Shown here: in pieces, positions 34,539-42,602 of the stretch | How positions within the stretch are numbered: position 1 is the first letter of the stretch | Layout of the letters: each line of letters begins with the position of its first letter | Assembly: GCF_016185115.1 (NCBI RefSeq) | Contig: NZ_JACPOF010000029.1 | Location: 1-62,529 of the forward strand | DNA: 62,529 nucleotides | Reading direction: 5' to 3' | From: Polaromonas sp. | Lineage (GTDB): Bacteria > Pseudomonadota > Gammaproteobacteria > Burkholderiales > Burkholderiaceae_C | Translations under genes and position numbers: made by a program | The notes under the pieces: generated by a model | The model's input: the letters and a program-made list of their open reading frames with translations, nothing else | What the model was told of the DNA's origin: nothing | Databases searched by the model: none

Positions 34539-35581
34539 GAAAGGAATGCAAGCGCGAACAGAACCAGGACAAGTGCCCAGGAAGACCAGCCAATGATTTC
34601 AAGCACGCAGGACGCGCGTCTGATGGCCAGGCTGACATCTGCAGCGACCGGTGAACGCCCCGACGCGTTGAGTGAATAAACGCCAGGCTTGCGCAGGCAG
34701 ACGTCCAGCGTCAACGCCATGGCAGCCATGGGCCAGCCACTGTTGGGCGAAGGTGTCTTGCGGGCTTCGGTACGCAGCCCCGCAAAGGAAGAGAAGTCCC
34801 GGCCCGCCAGGAGCAACAGTACAGCGGTGATGCGCGCGGGTACCCATGACAGCGCATCGTCCGCCCATGCAGCCCATTTGCCGGCCCACTCCCACGTCAC
34901 ACCGTGCCTTGAGCCCCGGTAACCCCACATGGCATCGGCCGTATTGGAAAACCGGTAAATCACCGCACCGGGAAGGCCGAGCAACACAAACCAGAAAATC
35001 GGGGCCACGACCGAGTCGCTGAGGTTCTCTGCGAGTGATTCGATGGCGCTCTCGCGTACCTCACTTTCAGTGAGCGTTGACGTGTCACGGCTGACAAGCA
35101 TGCCCAGCCTTTGCCTGCCCACAGTGAGCGACTGCTTCAGCGCGGCATCAACCGCAAGCGTTTCATCGCGCAGCATGCGCCACGAGAACATCGTCTTGAA
35201 GAGCCACGCAGACGCCCCCAGACACAACAGGGAATATAGGACGTCGGGAAGGCCACGGCCAGCCGCCACCGCCGCGATTTCATGAAATGCCGACGCCTGG
35301 ACGATCCAGGCCAGCATCCAGGCACACAGAACACCCACCCACCAGGTAACCGCCCCGATCAGAAATGCTACAGCGGGTTGACACCGGGTGGACATACGCC
35401 CGCACAAGTCGAGGTACTCACCCATCCACACCACCGGGTGCCATGCCACTGCAGGCTCGCCCCATGTCCGGTCAATCCAGAGCGCCAGCAGCAGGCAAGC
35501 CGCCTGCGCAAAAGCCAGCCACAGGACCGGGTCTGGCGCCAGCCCCGTCAGCATGGCGCTCTGGATGGCAAACCAGTCCAC
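34535..35581 (-). CDS. cbiB: Adenosylcobinamide-phosphate synthase CbiB
   Basis: 348-residue inner-membrane protein with several hydrophobic helices. It has the CbiB start pattern WIDRTWGEPAVAWHPVVWMG and the conserved stretch AENLSDSVVAPIFWFVLLGLPGA with RFSNTADAMWGYRG. It attaches aminopropanol (phosphate) to cobyric acid. The start is 171 bp downstream of bluB, the largest gap in the operon; that gap holds an inverted repeat (35681-35727). Confidence 0.93.
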   Translation of the reverse strand: MDWFAIQSAMLTGLAPDPVLWLAFAQAACLLLALWIDRTWGEPAVAWHPVVWMGEYLDLCGRMSTRCQPAVAFLIGAVTWWVGVLCAWMLAWIVQASAFHEIAAVAAGRGLPDVLYSLLCLGASAWLFKTMFSWRMLRDETLAVDAALKQSLTVGRQRLGMLVSRDTSTLTESEVRESAIESLAENLSDSVVAPIFWFVLLGLPGAVIYRFSNTADAMWGYRGSRHGVTWEWAGKWAAWADDALSWVPARITAVLLLLAGRDFSSFAGLRTEARKTPSPNSGWPMAAMALTLDVCLRKPGVYSLNASGRSPVAADVSLAIRRASCVLEIIGWSSWALVLVLFALAFLS

Positions 35582-35680
35582 CCGGCCGGCAACACTGCAA
35601 GGCCTGCCGTTTGGGGCTCGCCTGGCATTGGGTCAGATGCGCAACTCAGCATGATTCGTAGGTCAAGGAATGCCGGCTTG

Positions 35681-35727
35681 TGATGCAGCCCAGCCGCGCA
35701 TCTTTTTGTCGCATGCATGCTGCATCA
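35681..35727. repeat. Inverted repeat between bluB and cbiB
   Basis: TGATGCAG (35681-35688) and CTGCATCA (35720-35727) are perfect 8-bp complements; GCATGCATGC lies inside the loop. The gap 35582-35752 otherwise shows no gene. No T-run follows on the minus strand, so this is not a clear intrinsic terminator. It may be an RNA hairpin affecting downstream gene levels in the operon. Confidence 0.4.
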
Positions 35728-35752
35728 CCACATGCTGCGCCGGCATGAAAAA

Positions 35753-36448
35753 TCATGTTGTTCCCTCAGGGCTGGAAACCTGACCCCAGCCATCTTCAAA
35801 CATCATGTCCTCCAGCTTGCTGCGGGTCGCCCAGTTTTCGGATTGCAGCATGGGTTTGTCGTAGAAAGCCTTGACCGGACCGAGGCACAGGACAGCAACA
35901 GGCTTGCTGCCTTCAGGCATGCCCAGCAGCCTGGCCAGTTGCACCGGACAGAAAAGCGAGACCCATCCCATGCCCAGACCTTCGGTACGTGCAGCCAGCC
36001 ACAGATTCTGTATCGCACACGCCGCAGAGGCGAGGTCCATCTCCGGGAGGGTGCGGCGCCCGAAGATGTGCTGCTCGCGGCCTTCAGGCAATGCCACCAC
36101 AAGAACTTCTGCGGCATCGAGTACACCCTGCACCTTCAGTTTCATGAACTCGTCTTCGCGTTGACCCAGGGCCTTTGCGGTCAGCAACCTCTCCCGCTCT
36201 ACAAGCGTGTGCAACTCCACCCGCAGGGGCTTGCTACGCACGCGTATGAAACGCCAGGGCTGCATGAAGCCTACGCTGGGTGCATGGTGCGCGGCGGACA
36301 TCAGGCGCCGCATGACATCGGCAGGGACTTCACCGCCCACGAAATGTCGCATGTCACGCCGTTCGAAAATGGCCCGGTAGACGGCGTCGCGCTCCGCTGT
36401 GCTGAAGGCAAGGTCCGGGACAGCCGGGGTGACGGAATCAGCATGCAT
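35753..36448 (-). CDS. bluB: 5,6-dimethylbenzimidazole synthase BluB
   Basis: 231 residues of the flavin-destructase nitroreductase fold. Features: AIFERRDMRHFVGGEVP at the N-terminus, SVGFMQPWRFIRV near residue 60, and the GMGWVSLF segment. BluB makes the lower ligand of cobalamin from FMNH2 and oxygen, so this organism can build the DMB lower ligand aerobically. It follows cobO by 24 bp. Confidence 0.92.
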   Translation of the reverse strand: MHADSVTPAVPDLAFSTAERDAVYRAIFERRDMRHFVGGEVPADVMRRLMSAAHHAPSVGFMQPWRFIRVRSKPLRVELHTLVERERLLTAKALGQREDEFMKLKVQGVLDAAEVLVVALPEGREQHIFGRRTLPEMDLASAACAIQNLWLAARTEGLGMGWVSLFCPVQLARLLGMPEGSKPVAVLCLGPVKAFYDKPMLQSENWATRSKLEDMMFEDGWGQVSSPEGTT

Positions 36449-36472
36449 AAACCGGAATCAGGCGTGCACGGA

Positions 36473-37054
36473 TCAGTCTTCGATACCGCGCTGTGCGGGC
36501 ACGCCCGCATTGAAGGCATGTTTGACCTTGGCCATTTCCGTGACCGTGTCAGCCAGTTCAATAATCTCGGGTGGGCAACGGCGGCCAGTGATGACCACAT
36601 GCACATCCCTGGGCCGGCTTTTCAGGGTCGCCAGCACATCGTCAAGCGGCAACCAGCCATAGATCAGCGGGTAGGTCAGTTCATCCAGCACCACCATGAA
36701 ATTCTCACCGTTAAGGATGGCAGCACTGGCTTTTTCCCAGCCGTTCCTGGCCAGTTGGGCGGAATGTTCAAGGTCCTGGCTTTTCCAGCTGAAGCCGTCA
36801 CCCAGGCCTTCAATCGGAATGCCGAGTTGCTCGAACATGCGGTGCTCCCCGAAGCGCGCTGTCGGCACCTTCATGAACTGGAAAATCCTGACACCCTTGC
36901 CATGCACATGGTGCCGGCCATGGGCGCGCAGCGCAAGGCCGAAAGCCGCTGTGCTTTTACCCTTGCCATCGCCCGTGTTGACGATGATGATGCCACGGCG
37001 CTCGCCCTCGGGTTTTTCATAGGGTTTGTTGACGGGAGCGGTTTCGATTTGCAT
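36473..37054 (-). CDS. cobO: Cob(I)yrinic acid a,c-diamide adenosyltransferase (CobO/BtuR type)
   Basis: 193 residues. P-loop [19 protein letters not shown] (about 27-45), then [18 protein letters not shown] and [21 protein letters not shown], the CobA/CobO family pattern. It adenosylates corrinoids, both new and salvaged. It lies 14 bp after the ABC ATPase gene in the operon. Confidence 0.95.
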   Translation of the reverse strand: MQIETAPVNKPYEKPEGERRGIIIVNTGDGKGKSTAAFGLALRAHGRHHVHGKGVRIFQFMKVPTARFGEHRMFEQLGIPIEGLGDGFSWKSQDLEHSAQLARNGWEKASAAILNGENFMVVLDELTYPLIYGWLPLDDVLATLKSRPRDVHVVITGRRCPPEIIELADTVTEMAKVKHAFNAGVPAQRGIED

Positions 37055-37068
37055 GTTTCAAAGTTCCT

Positions 37069-37860
37069 TCAAATTCTGGGCAGCGCCACCCACTGGCCAG
37101 ATACCAGGTGTACACCGATACGCTGGTCAAACACCTCCTGCAGCGCGCGGTGTGTGGCCGGGTCGATGCAGGCACCCTGATGCGTGACGCGGCCCTGATC
37201 CATCACCACGAGTTCATCGGCCTGCAAGGCAAATGAAATTTCATGGAGCACGCTGACGACGGTCTTACCGCCCGCCACCAGTTCGCGCACGATGAGCAGC
37301 CAGTCGGCCTGATGGGGGGGATCCAGGTTGGCCATGGGTTCGTCCATCAGCAACACCTGGGCTTGTACCGCCAGGGCGCGAGCCAGCAGCACACGCTGGC
37401 GTTCGCCGCCCGAGAGCTGGCCCAGGGCGCGCTGACGCCAATCCCACGCGCTGGTGGCACGCAGCGCGCCCTCCACCGCGGCATGGTCAGCTTCGCTGGG
37501 GGGCGCCAGCCAGGCCTGGTGCGGCAGACGTCCCAGCATGGCCACGTCCCATACCGTCAAATCATCGGCTGAGGCTTCGTTCTGTCCCAGCCAGGCCAGC
37601 TGGCGGGCACGCTCGCGGTGTGGCAGGCTGTGCAAAGGCTGGCCAAGCAGCGTGACGCTGCCACTGTGTGCGAGCAGCCCGGCCAGCGCCCTGAGCAGGG
37701 TGGATTTGCCTGCGCCGTTGGGTCCCACGATGCTGGTCCACCGTGCCGCAGCAAAGTCCAGGCTGATATCGTGCAGCACGCGTTGTTTATGAAGACCGGT
37801 TCCGAGACTGGCCCCTATGGAACGTGCGCCTATGGCTACTGAATTCATGGCAGTGTTCAT
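37069..37860 (-). CDS. btuD: Vitamin B12 ABC transporter ATPase
   Basis: 263 residues from the ATG at 37860, which overlaps the permease stop by 4 bp. Walker A is GPNGAGKSTLLRALAG, signature QLSGGERQRVLLARAL and Walker B VLLMDEPMANLDPP. It belongs to the FecE/BtuD group. Linkage to btuC, btuF and corrinoid genes supports B12 over siderophore transport. A longer reading frame extending to 38526 is an artefact inside the permease gene. Confidence 0.88.
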   Translation of the reverse strand: MNTAMNSVAIGARSIGASLGTGLHKQRVLHDISLDFAAARWTSIVGPNGAGKSTLLRALAGLLAHSGSVTLLGQPLHSLPHRERARQLAWLGQNEASADDLTVWDVAMLGRLPHQAWLAPPSEADHAAVEGALRATSAWDWRQRALGQLSGGERQRVLLARALAVQAQVLLMDEPMANLDPPHQADWLLIVRELVAGGKTVVSVLHEISFALQADELVVMDQGRVTHQGACIDPATHRALQEVFDQRIGVHLVSGQWVALPRI

Positions 37861-38936
37861 GTCGGGTGCGCTCCACCCAGATTGCTGCTGCGGTGCATGA
37901 GCCACAGCAGGTAACCGCCGCCCAGCACGGCGGTGAGCATGCCCACTGGCAACTCCTGCGGCGCAATCAAACCGCGCGCCAGCGTGTCGGCAGCCATCAG
38001 CAAAACGCCGCCCATCAGGCTGGAGAGCAGCATCAAGTGGGCGTGCGTGGTCTTGACAACCGACCGCACCAGATGTGGAGCTGCCAGGCCGACAAAGGCG
38101 ATCAGCCCGGTCTGGGCCACGGCCGTACCCGTGGCCAGCGCCAGCACCGCCACCAGCGCCGCACGCATGGGCGCCACGGGAAGACCCAGGCTGATGGCGG
38201 TGGCGTCTCCCAGGCTCAGCCCGTCGAGCACGCGGGCCAGCAGCCAGGCCGCCAGTACGCACACGGCCCAGACGCCAACCATGAGGATGCACGAAGTCCA
38301 GCCGACAAAGGCGGTCGAGCCGAGCATGAAGGCCTGCATGGCCTGCAGCGATTCGGGCGAGAACAGCAGCACCAGATGCGTCGTGGCACCCAGCACCACG
38401 CCCACCACCACACCGGCCAGCAGCAGGCGCAAGGTATGCCCCACACCGCGCGACAGCATCAGGGTGAGCATCACCGCCAACACGGCGCCCATAAACGCTG
38501 CGCCCGTGAGACCCAGTCGCACCCACACGCTGCTGGAGAACACACTGACAGTCACACCACCATTCATCATGCTGCCGCCCAGCATGCCTGCACCACCGCC
38601 CAGGGCCGCAAGCGCCAATGCAACACCCAACGATGCTCCTGATGCACTGCCCAGCAGATAGGGGTCAGCAAGGGGGTTGCGAAACAGGCCCTGCGCAACC
38701 GCGCCGGCCAGGCCCAGCAAAGCGCCTGCGGCCCAGGCGCCCAGCGTACGCGGCAGCCGGATTTGCCAGACGATCTGCTGCGCCATCGCGGTTTGCTGCG
38801 GGTCCTGCGCAGGATTCAGAAGCGGCCGGATCAAATTCTCGAGCCCGGCACTTCCCACGCAAATGCCCAACGCCACGAGGGCCAGCGCACCCAGCACCCC
38901 GACCCATACCAGCCACCACACGCGGGCCTGCATCAT
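37857..38936 (-). CDS. btuC: Vitamin B12 ABC transporter permease
   Basis: 359 residues from the ATG at 38936, within an ATGATG overlapping the btuF stop. The FecCD/BtuC family permease has about ten membrane helices, QIRLPRTLGAWAAGALLGLAG near the start and PLADPYLLGSASGASLG, a family signature. It forms the inner-membrane channel for corrinoids delivered by BtuF. It is tightly packed with btuF and btuD. Confidence 0.9.
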   Translation of the reverse strand: MMQARVWWLVWVGVLGALALVALGICVGSAGLENLIRPLLNPAQDPQQTAMAQQIVWQIRLPRTLGAWAAGALLGLAGAVAQGLFRNPLADPYLLGSASGASLGVALALAALGGGAGMLGGSMMNGGVTVSVFSSSVWVRLGLTGAAFMGAVLAVMLTLMLSRGVGHTLRLLLAGVVVGVVLGATTHLVLLFSPESLQAMQAFMLGSTAFVGWTSCILMVGVWAVCVLAAWLLARVLDGLSLGDATAISLGLPVAPMRAALVAVLALATGTAVAQTGLIAFVGLAAPHLVRSVVKTTHAHLMLLSSLMGGVLLMAADTLARGLIAPQELPVGMLTAVLGGGYLLWLMHRSSNLGGAHPT

Positions 38937-39826
38937 GGCTTGGGCCCCATCACTGCCGCAGGGGACCCGGGCGCCTTGCCGGTCAAACACCGGGCCATCA
39001 GGCGCGCACCTTCTGCCATGCGGGGGCCGGGACGCACCAGCACATTGGCCTCTTCCGTCGGGAAGATGCAGACCCGCTGCTCGCGCAGTGCGCGAATGCC
39101 CTGCCAGCCGGGCCGCACCTGCAGGCCGTCGGCGCTGCGTTGACCAATCATGATCAGGTCGGGGTTGGCCCGGACGATGTACTCGGGATTCAGCTTGGGA
39201 AAAGGTCCCAGCCTGGCGGGCACGATGTTTTTGACACCCAGACGTGTCAGCGTCTCACCAATGAAAGACGACTCGCCCGCCGCGTACGGGCCCGGGTTGA
39301 CCTCAAAGTAGACCCGCGTACCGCGCGTACCGGCCGGCAGCGACTGGGCCGCTGCGGAAACACCCGCGTCGATCGTGCGCCAGATGCGCGCGGCATCACC
39401 CACCTCCAGCAACTGGCCCAGTTTGAGTATCACGCGCTGCACGTCGGCATGGGTTTTAGGCTCCAGCGCCACTACCCGCAGACCCAGCGCCCGCAACCGC
39501 TCGCCCCCGCGTGACGAGGTGGCCATGAGCACCACATCGGGTTTGAGAGCAACGATCATTTCAATATTCGGATCTATGCCGCCGCCCACCACGGTCAGGC
39601 GTTTGACGCTGTCCGGGTAATTGGAATACCGGTCCACACCTACCAGTCGGTGGCACTGCCCCAGCTCGCAGACGCTTTCGGTCAGCGAAGGCAGCAGGCT
39701 GACGATGCGCTGTGGCGATTGCTCAAACGTCACGGTCACGCCGCGATCGTCAGTCACCTGCAACGCCCGGACGGGCACGGCCAACACCAGGAAAAACAGG
39801 GGCACCAGAAAGGCGAGACGTTTCAC
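38933..39826 (-). CDS. btuF: Periplasmic cobalamin-binding protein BtuF
   Basis: 297 residues. A signal peptide (MKRLAFLVPLFFLVLAVPVRA) precedes a class III solute-binding fold with PQRIVSLLPSLTESVCELG and GVDRYSNYPDSVKRL, close to BtuF sequence patterns. It delivers B12 from the periplasm to BtuCD. Its stop overlaps btuC and its start overlaps the end of cobU by 4 bp. Compare the unsignalled relative encoded at 40406-41257. Confidence 0.9.
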   Translation of the reverse strand: MKRLAFLVPLFFLVLAVPVRALQVTDDRGVTVTFEQSPQRIVSLLPSLTESVCELGQCHRLVGVDRYSNYPDSVKRLTVVGGGIDPNIEMIVALKPDVVLMATSSRGGERLRALGLRVVALEPKTHADVQRVILKLGQLLEVGDAARIWRTIDAGVSAAAQSLPAGTRGTRVYFEVNPGPYAAGESSFIGETLTRLGVKNIVPARLGPFPKLNPEYIVRANPDLIMIGQRSADGLQVRPGWQGIRALREQRVCIFPTEEANVLVRPGPRMAEGARLMARCLTGKAPGSPAAVMGPKP

Positions 39827-40413
39827 AAAGGGGCTTTCAGGGTCAGCGGCAAACCGGCAGCCATGAGGGTGACTCGCTCACAGGCACCGGCCACCTGCTG
39901 GTTCAGCAAGCCGAGCGCATCGACAAAGGCGCGCGTCTCCCGCCCCATCGGGATCACGCCCAGGCCGATCTCGTTGCCAACCAGCACGACAGGTCCGCGG
40001 GCCGACCCAATGGCCCTCAAGGTCATGGCCATTTCCCCACCTTCCCTGAGCACTGCAGACGGGTTTGACTCATGGCCCGGCGCGGGCATGAGCCAGTTCG
40101 TCAGCCAGAGGGTCAGGCAGTCGACCACCACCAGGGTGTTTTCAGCGCTATGCCGGGCCATGGCGCCGGCCAGTTGCAGAGGCGCTTCTACAGTGGTCAT
40201 GCCGGGCACACGTTCGGCCCTGTCCTGCTGGTGGCGCCGGATGCGTTCCTTCATTTCCTCGTCCCACGGGCGGGCCGTGGCAATCAGCACAGCCCGGTGT
40301 ACGGGGGATTGCGCCAGCCAGCAGTTTGCCAATAGTTCCGCGCGGCGCGACTTGCCGCTTTTCTGGCCACCGAGTATCAACTCGGTGCGGGATATTGAAA
40401 CGGCCTCAACCAT
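39823..40413 (-). CDS. cobU: Adenosylcobinamide kinase / guanylyltransferase CobU
   Basis: 196 residues from the ATG at 40413. P-loop LILGGQKSGKSRRAELL, the GMTTVEAPLQL region, VVVDCLTLWLTNWL and the C-terminal VGNEIGLGVIPMGRETRAFVD motif are typical of CobU. It phosphorylates and then GMP-activates cobinamide for nucleotide loop assembly. It overlaps the upstream gene by 8 bp. An in-frame extension to 40461 is unlikely as it lies inside that gene. Confidence 0.94.
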   Translation of the reverse strand: MVEAVSISRTELILGGQKSGKSRRAELLANCWLAQSPVHRAVLIATARPWDEEMKERIRRHQQDRAERVPGMTTVEAPLQLAGAMARHSAENTLVVVDCLTLWLTNWLMPAPGHESNPSAVLREGGEMAMTLRAIGSARGPVVLVGNEIGLGVIPMGRETRAFVDALGLLNQQVAGACERVTLMAAGLPLTLKAPL

Positions 40414-41257
40414 GATCACGGCTCCATTGCATGATGATGCGGTGCAGTTGCTCAACACCATCGGTCAGCGATGCCGGGCCAGGTTGAAGGATCTCCGCAG
40501 ACTTGATTTCAAACAGCTGGTTGTTCCTGACCGCGTTGACACCCTCCCACCCGGGACGCCTGCGCACATGGTCCGGACGAAACTTGCGGCCGCACCACGA
40601 GCCGAAAATGATGTCAGGATTGCGTTGAACGATCTCGCCACCGTCTGCAATGATGCGGTCCTTGCCCATGGCTTTGGTGGCGAGTTCCGGAAAGCAGTCG
40701 TCGCCCCCCGCAATGCCCATCAGCTCGGATACCCAGGCGATTGCGCTGATGTGCGGGTCGTACCATTCTTCAAAAAATACGCGGGGCCGGCGTTTCAGGG
40801 TCGCAGCCTCCTGCTCGATGGCCAGCAACCTGCCCTGCATGGACTGCATCAACTCAAGCCCCCTGGCCTGCTGGCCGACCATGGCTGCAAGCTGGAACAT
40901 CATGGAGAAAATCTCCGCGACGCTGCGCTGGTTGAAGATCGTGACCTGAACGCCTTTTTTGACCAGTTGGGAGGCGATGTCGGCCTGCAGGTCGGAGAAC
41001 CCGATCACGCAATCCGGCTTGAGGTCGATGATCTTGTCAATCTTTGCACTGAGGAAGGCACTGACCCTGGGTTTTTCTTCACGCGCCCGCGGTGGCCGCA
41101 CGGTGTAGCCGGAAATACCCACAATGCGGCGCTCTTCGCCCAGCATGTAAAGCCATTCGGTAGGCTCCTCAGTCAGGCAAACGATGCGTTGCGGACCATA
41201 GGCAGACTGGTCCGTGCCCGAGGCCAGCGTCCGCCAATCGGTGATTTTTTCAGTCAT
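40406..41257 (-). CDS. BtuF-like cobalamin-binding protein without signal peptide
   Basis: 283 residues from the ATG at 41257 (MTEKITDWRTLASG), which overlaps the cobB stop by 4 bp. The fold matches class III periplasmic binding proteins (PQRIVCLTEEPTEWLYMLGE, IDLKPDCVIGFSDLQ, NPDIIFGSWCGRKF). No signal peptide or lipobox is present from this start, and the longer in-frame alternative (from 41311) gives none either. It should be cytosolic. Its location between cobB and cobU suggests binding or shuttling of a corrinoid inside the cell; that role is inference. Confidence 0.75.
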   Translation of the reverse strand: MTEKITDWRTLASGTDQSAYGPQRIVCLTEEPTEWLYMLGEERRIVGISGYTVRPPRAREEKPRVSAFLSAKIDKIIDLKPDCVIGFSDLQADIASQLVKKGVQVTIFNQRSVAEIFSMMFQLAAMVGQQARGLELMQSMQGRLLAIEQEAATLKRRPRVFFEEWYDPHISAIAWVSELMGIAGGDDCFPELATKAMGKDRIIADGGEIVQRNPDIIFGSWCGRKFRPDHVRRRPGWEGVNAVRNNQLFEIKSAEILQPGPASLTDGVEQLHRIIMQWSRDHG

Positions 41258-42597
41258 GCAGGAGCCTTCACAAACAGTGCGGCGGCGGCAGCCGGATTGG
41301 ATGCAAACCACGCATGAAAATAACTTGCCTGAACGGCTCCTGAAGGGCCGTGTACATACAGGGCCTCACCCTCACCCCTCATTTTTTTCCCCGGAGCAGC
41401 CGTCGTGCGGGACCTGGGCATCAGGCCGGTTTCAACGGTGGAGTAGTGAAACGAATGGCCACGCATCGCACCACCCGGCAATTCAAGCTGCTGCGGGCCC
41501 AGGGCGGCGAGACGCTTTTGGAGCGTCACGCTGCCCGGCAGAACGCCCCACATGGGAAAGCTTGTGCCATCTGCCGTCGTGAGTTTGTCAAACAGCGCCA
41601 TCATGCCGCCGCATTCCGCCCAGACCGGTTTGCCAGCATTCACATGCGCTGCGATGCCTGCTTTCATCGGGCCATTCGCAGCAATGGCCCCGGCGTGCAG
41701 TTCCGGGTAGCCACCGGGAAGCCAGAGCGCATCGCACGCGGGCAAAGCCGCATCCTTGAGTGGTGAAAAATATACCAGCCGCGCGCCCATGGCTTGCAGG
41801 CAGTCGACGTTGGCTGCATACATGAAACAGAACGCGGCGTCCCTTGCCACTGCGATGGTTGTACCCTGCAAGGCATGTTGGGAGATGTGTGCATCAGTTG
41901 TACTTTCCACCTCGAAAATCACGTCCCATGCATGAAGGTCGGCAGCCGTCATCTGGCCCAGCGGTGTAGTCGCAAGTGCATCGGCAGCTGCATCGAGTCG
42001 CGCTTCGGCGTCTAACAGTTCGCCGGCCACGACAAGGCCAAGATGACGCTCGGGCAAGGCAAATGCGTCACCGCGCATCAGCCCGCCCTGCCATTGGGAG
42101 GCATCACGCAGCCCGTCTTTGAGCATGTCCGCATGCCCGGGCGAAGCCACCCGATTGGCCAGTACTCCGGCAAAACGCAGGCCCTCGCGGTAATGCTGCA
42201 AACCCCAGGCCAGCGCCCCGAACGTACCGGCCATGGCGCTGGCATCAATCACCGCAAGCACGGGCAGACCGAAACGCTGCGCAAGGTCTGCCGCACTCGG
42301 GTCACCATCAAACAGCCCCATCACGCCCTCAACAATGATGAGGTCTGCATCCGCCGCGGCGTCATGCAGGCGCCGGGCACAGTCAGCCGGGCCTGTCATC
42401 CACAAGTCAAGCTGGTGCACCGGCGCACCGCTGGCAAGGGTGAGCCAGTGCGGGTCCAGAAAATCAGGGCCGCACTTGAACACGCGAACCCTCAGCCCCT
42501 GCCGCGAATGCAGACGCGCCAGCGCACAGGCAACAGTCGTCTTGCCCTGTCCGGAAGCCGGAGCGGCGACAAGGATGGCGGGGCAGTTTGCGGTCAT
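41254..42597 (-). CDS. cobB: Cobyrinic acid / hydrogenobyrinic acid a,c-diamide synthase
   Basis: 447 residues. The N-terminal ATPase has LVAAPASGQGKTTVACALARL; the middle has VEGVMGLFDGDPS; the C-terminal amidotransferase domain has WAECGGMMALFDKL with the catalytic Cys and a terminal His-containing HSFHYSTVE. It amidates the a and c side chains of the corrin ring. It starts 5 bp after btuB and is the first synthetic gene of the operon. No corrin ring-building genes occur in this window. Confidence 0.93.
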   Translation of the reverse strand: MTANCPAILVAAPASGQGKTTVACALARLHSRQGLRVRVFKCGPDFLDPHWLTLASGAPVHQLDLWMTGPADCARRLHDAAADADLIIVEGVMGLFDGDPSAADLAQRFGLPVLAVIDASAMAGTFGALAWGLQHYREGLRFAGVLANRVASPGHADMLKDGLRDASQWQGGLMRGDAFALPERHLGLVVAGELLDAEARLDAAADALATTPLGQMTAADLHAWDVIFEVESTTDAHISQHALQGTTIAVARDAAFCFMYAANVDCLQAMGARLVYFSPLKDAALPACDALWLPGGYPELHAGAIAANGPMKAGIAAHVNAGKPVWAECGGMMALFDKLTTADGTSFPMWGVLPGSVTLQKRLAALGPQQLELPGGAMRGHSFHYSTVETGLMPRSRTTAAPGKKMRGEGEALYVHGPSGAVQASYFHAWFASNPAAAAALFVKAPA

Positions 42598-42602
42598 GAA
42601 GC

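Noticed and set aside
37861..38526. N-terminal extension of the BtuD frame
   Set aside because: It lies inside btuC in another frame and has no ABC-domain sequence.
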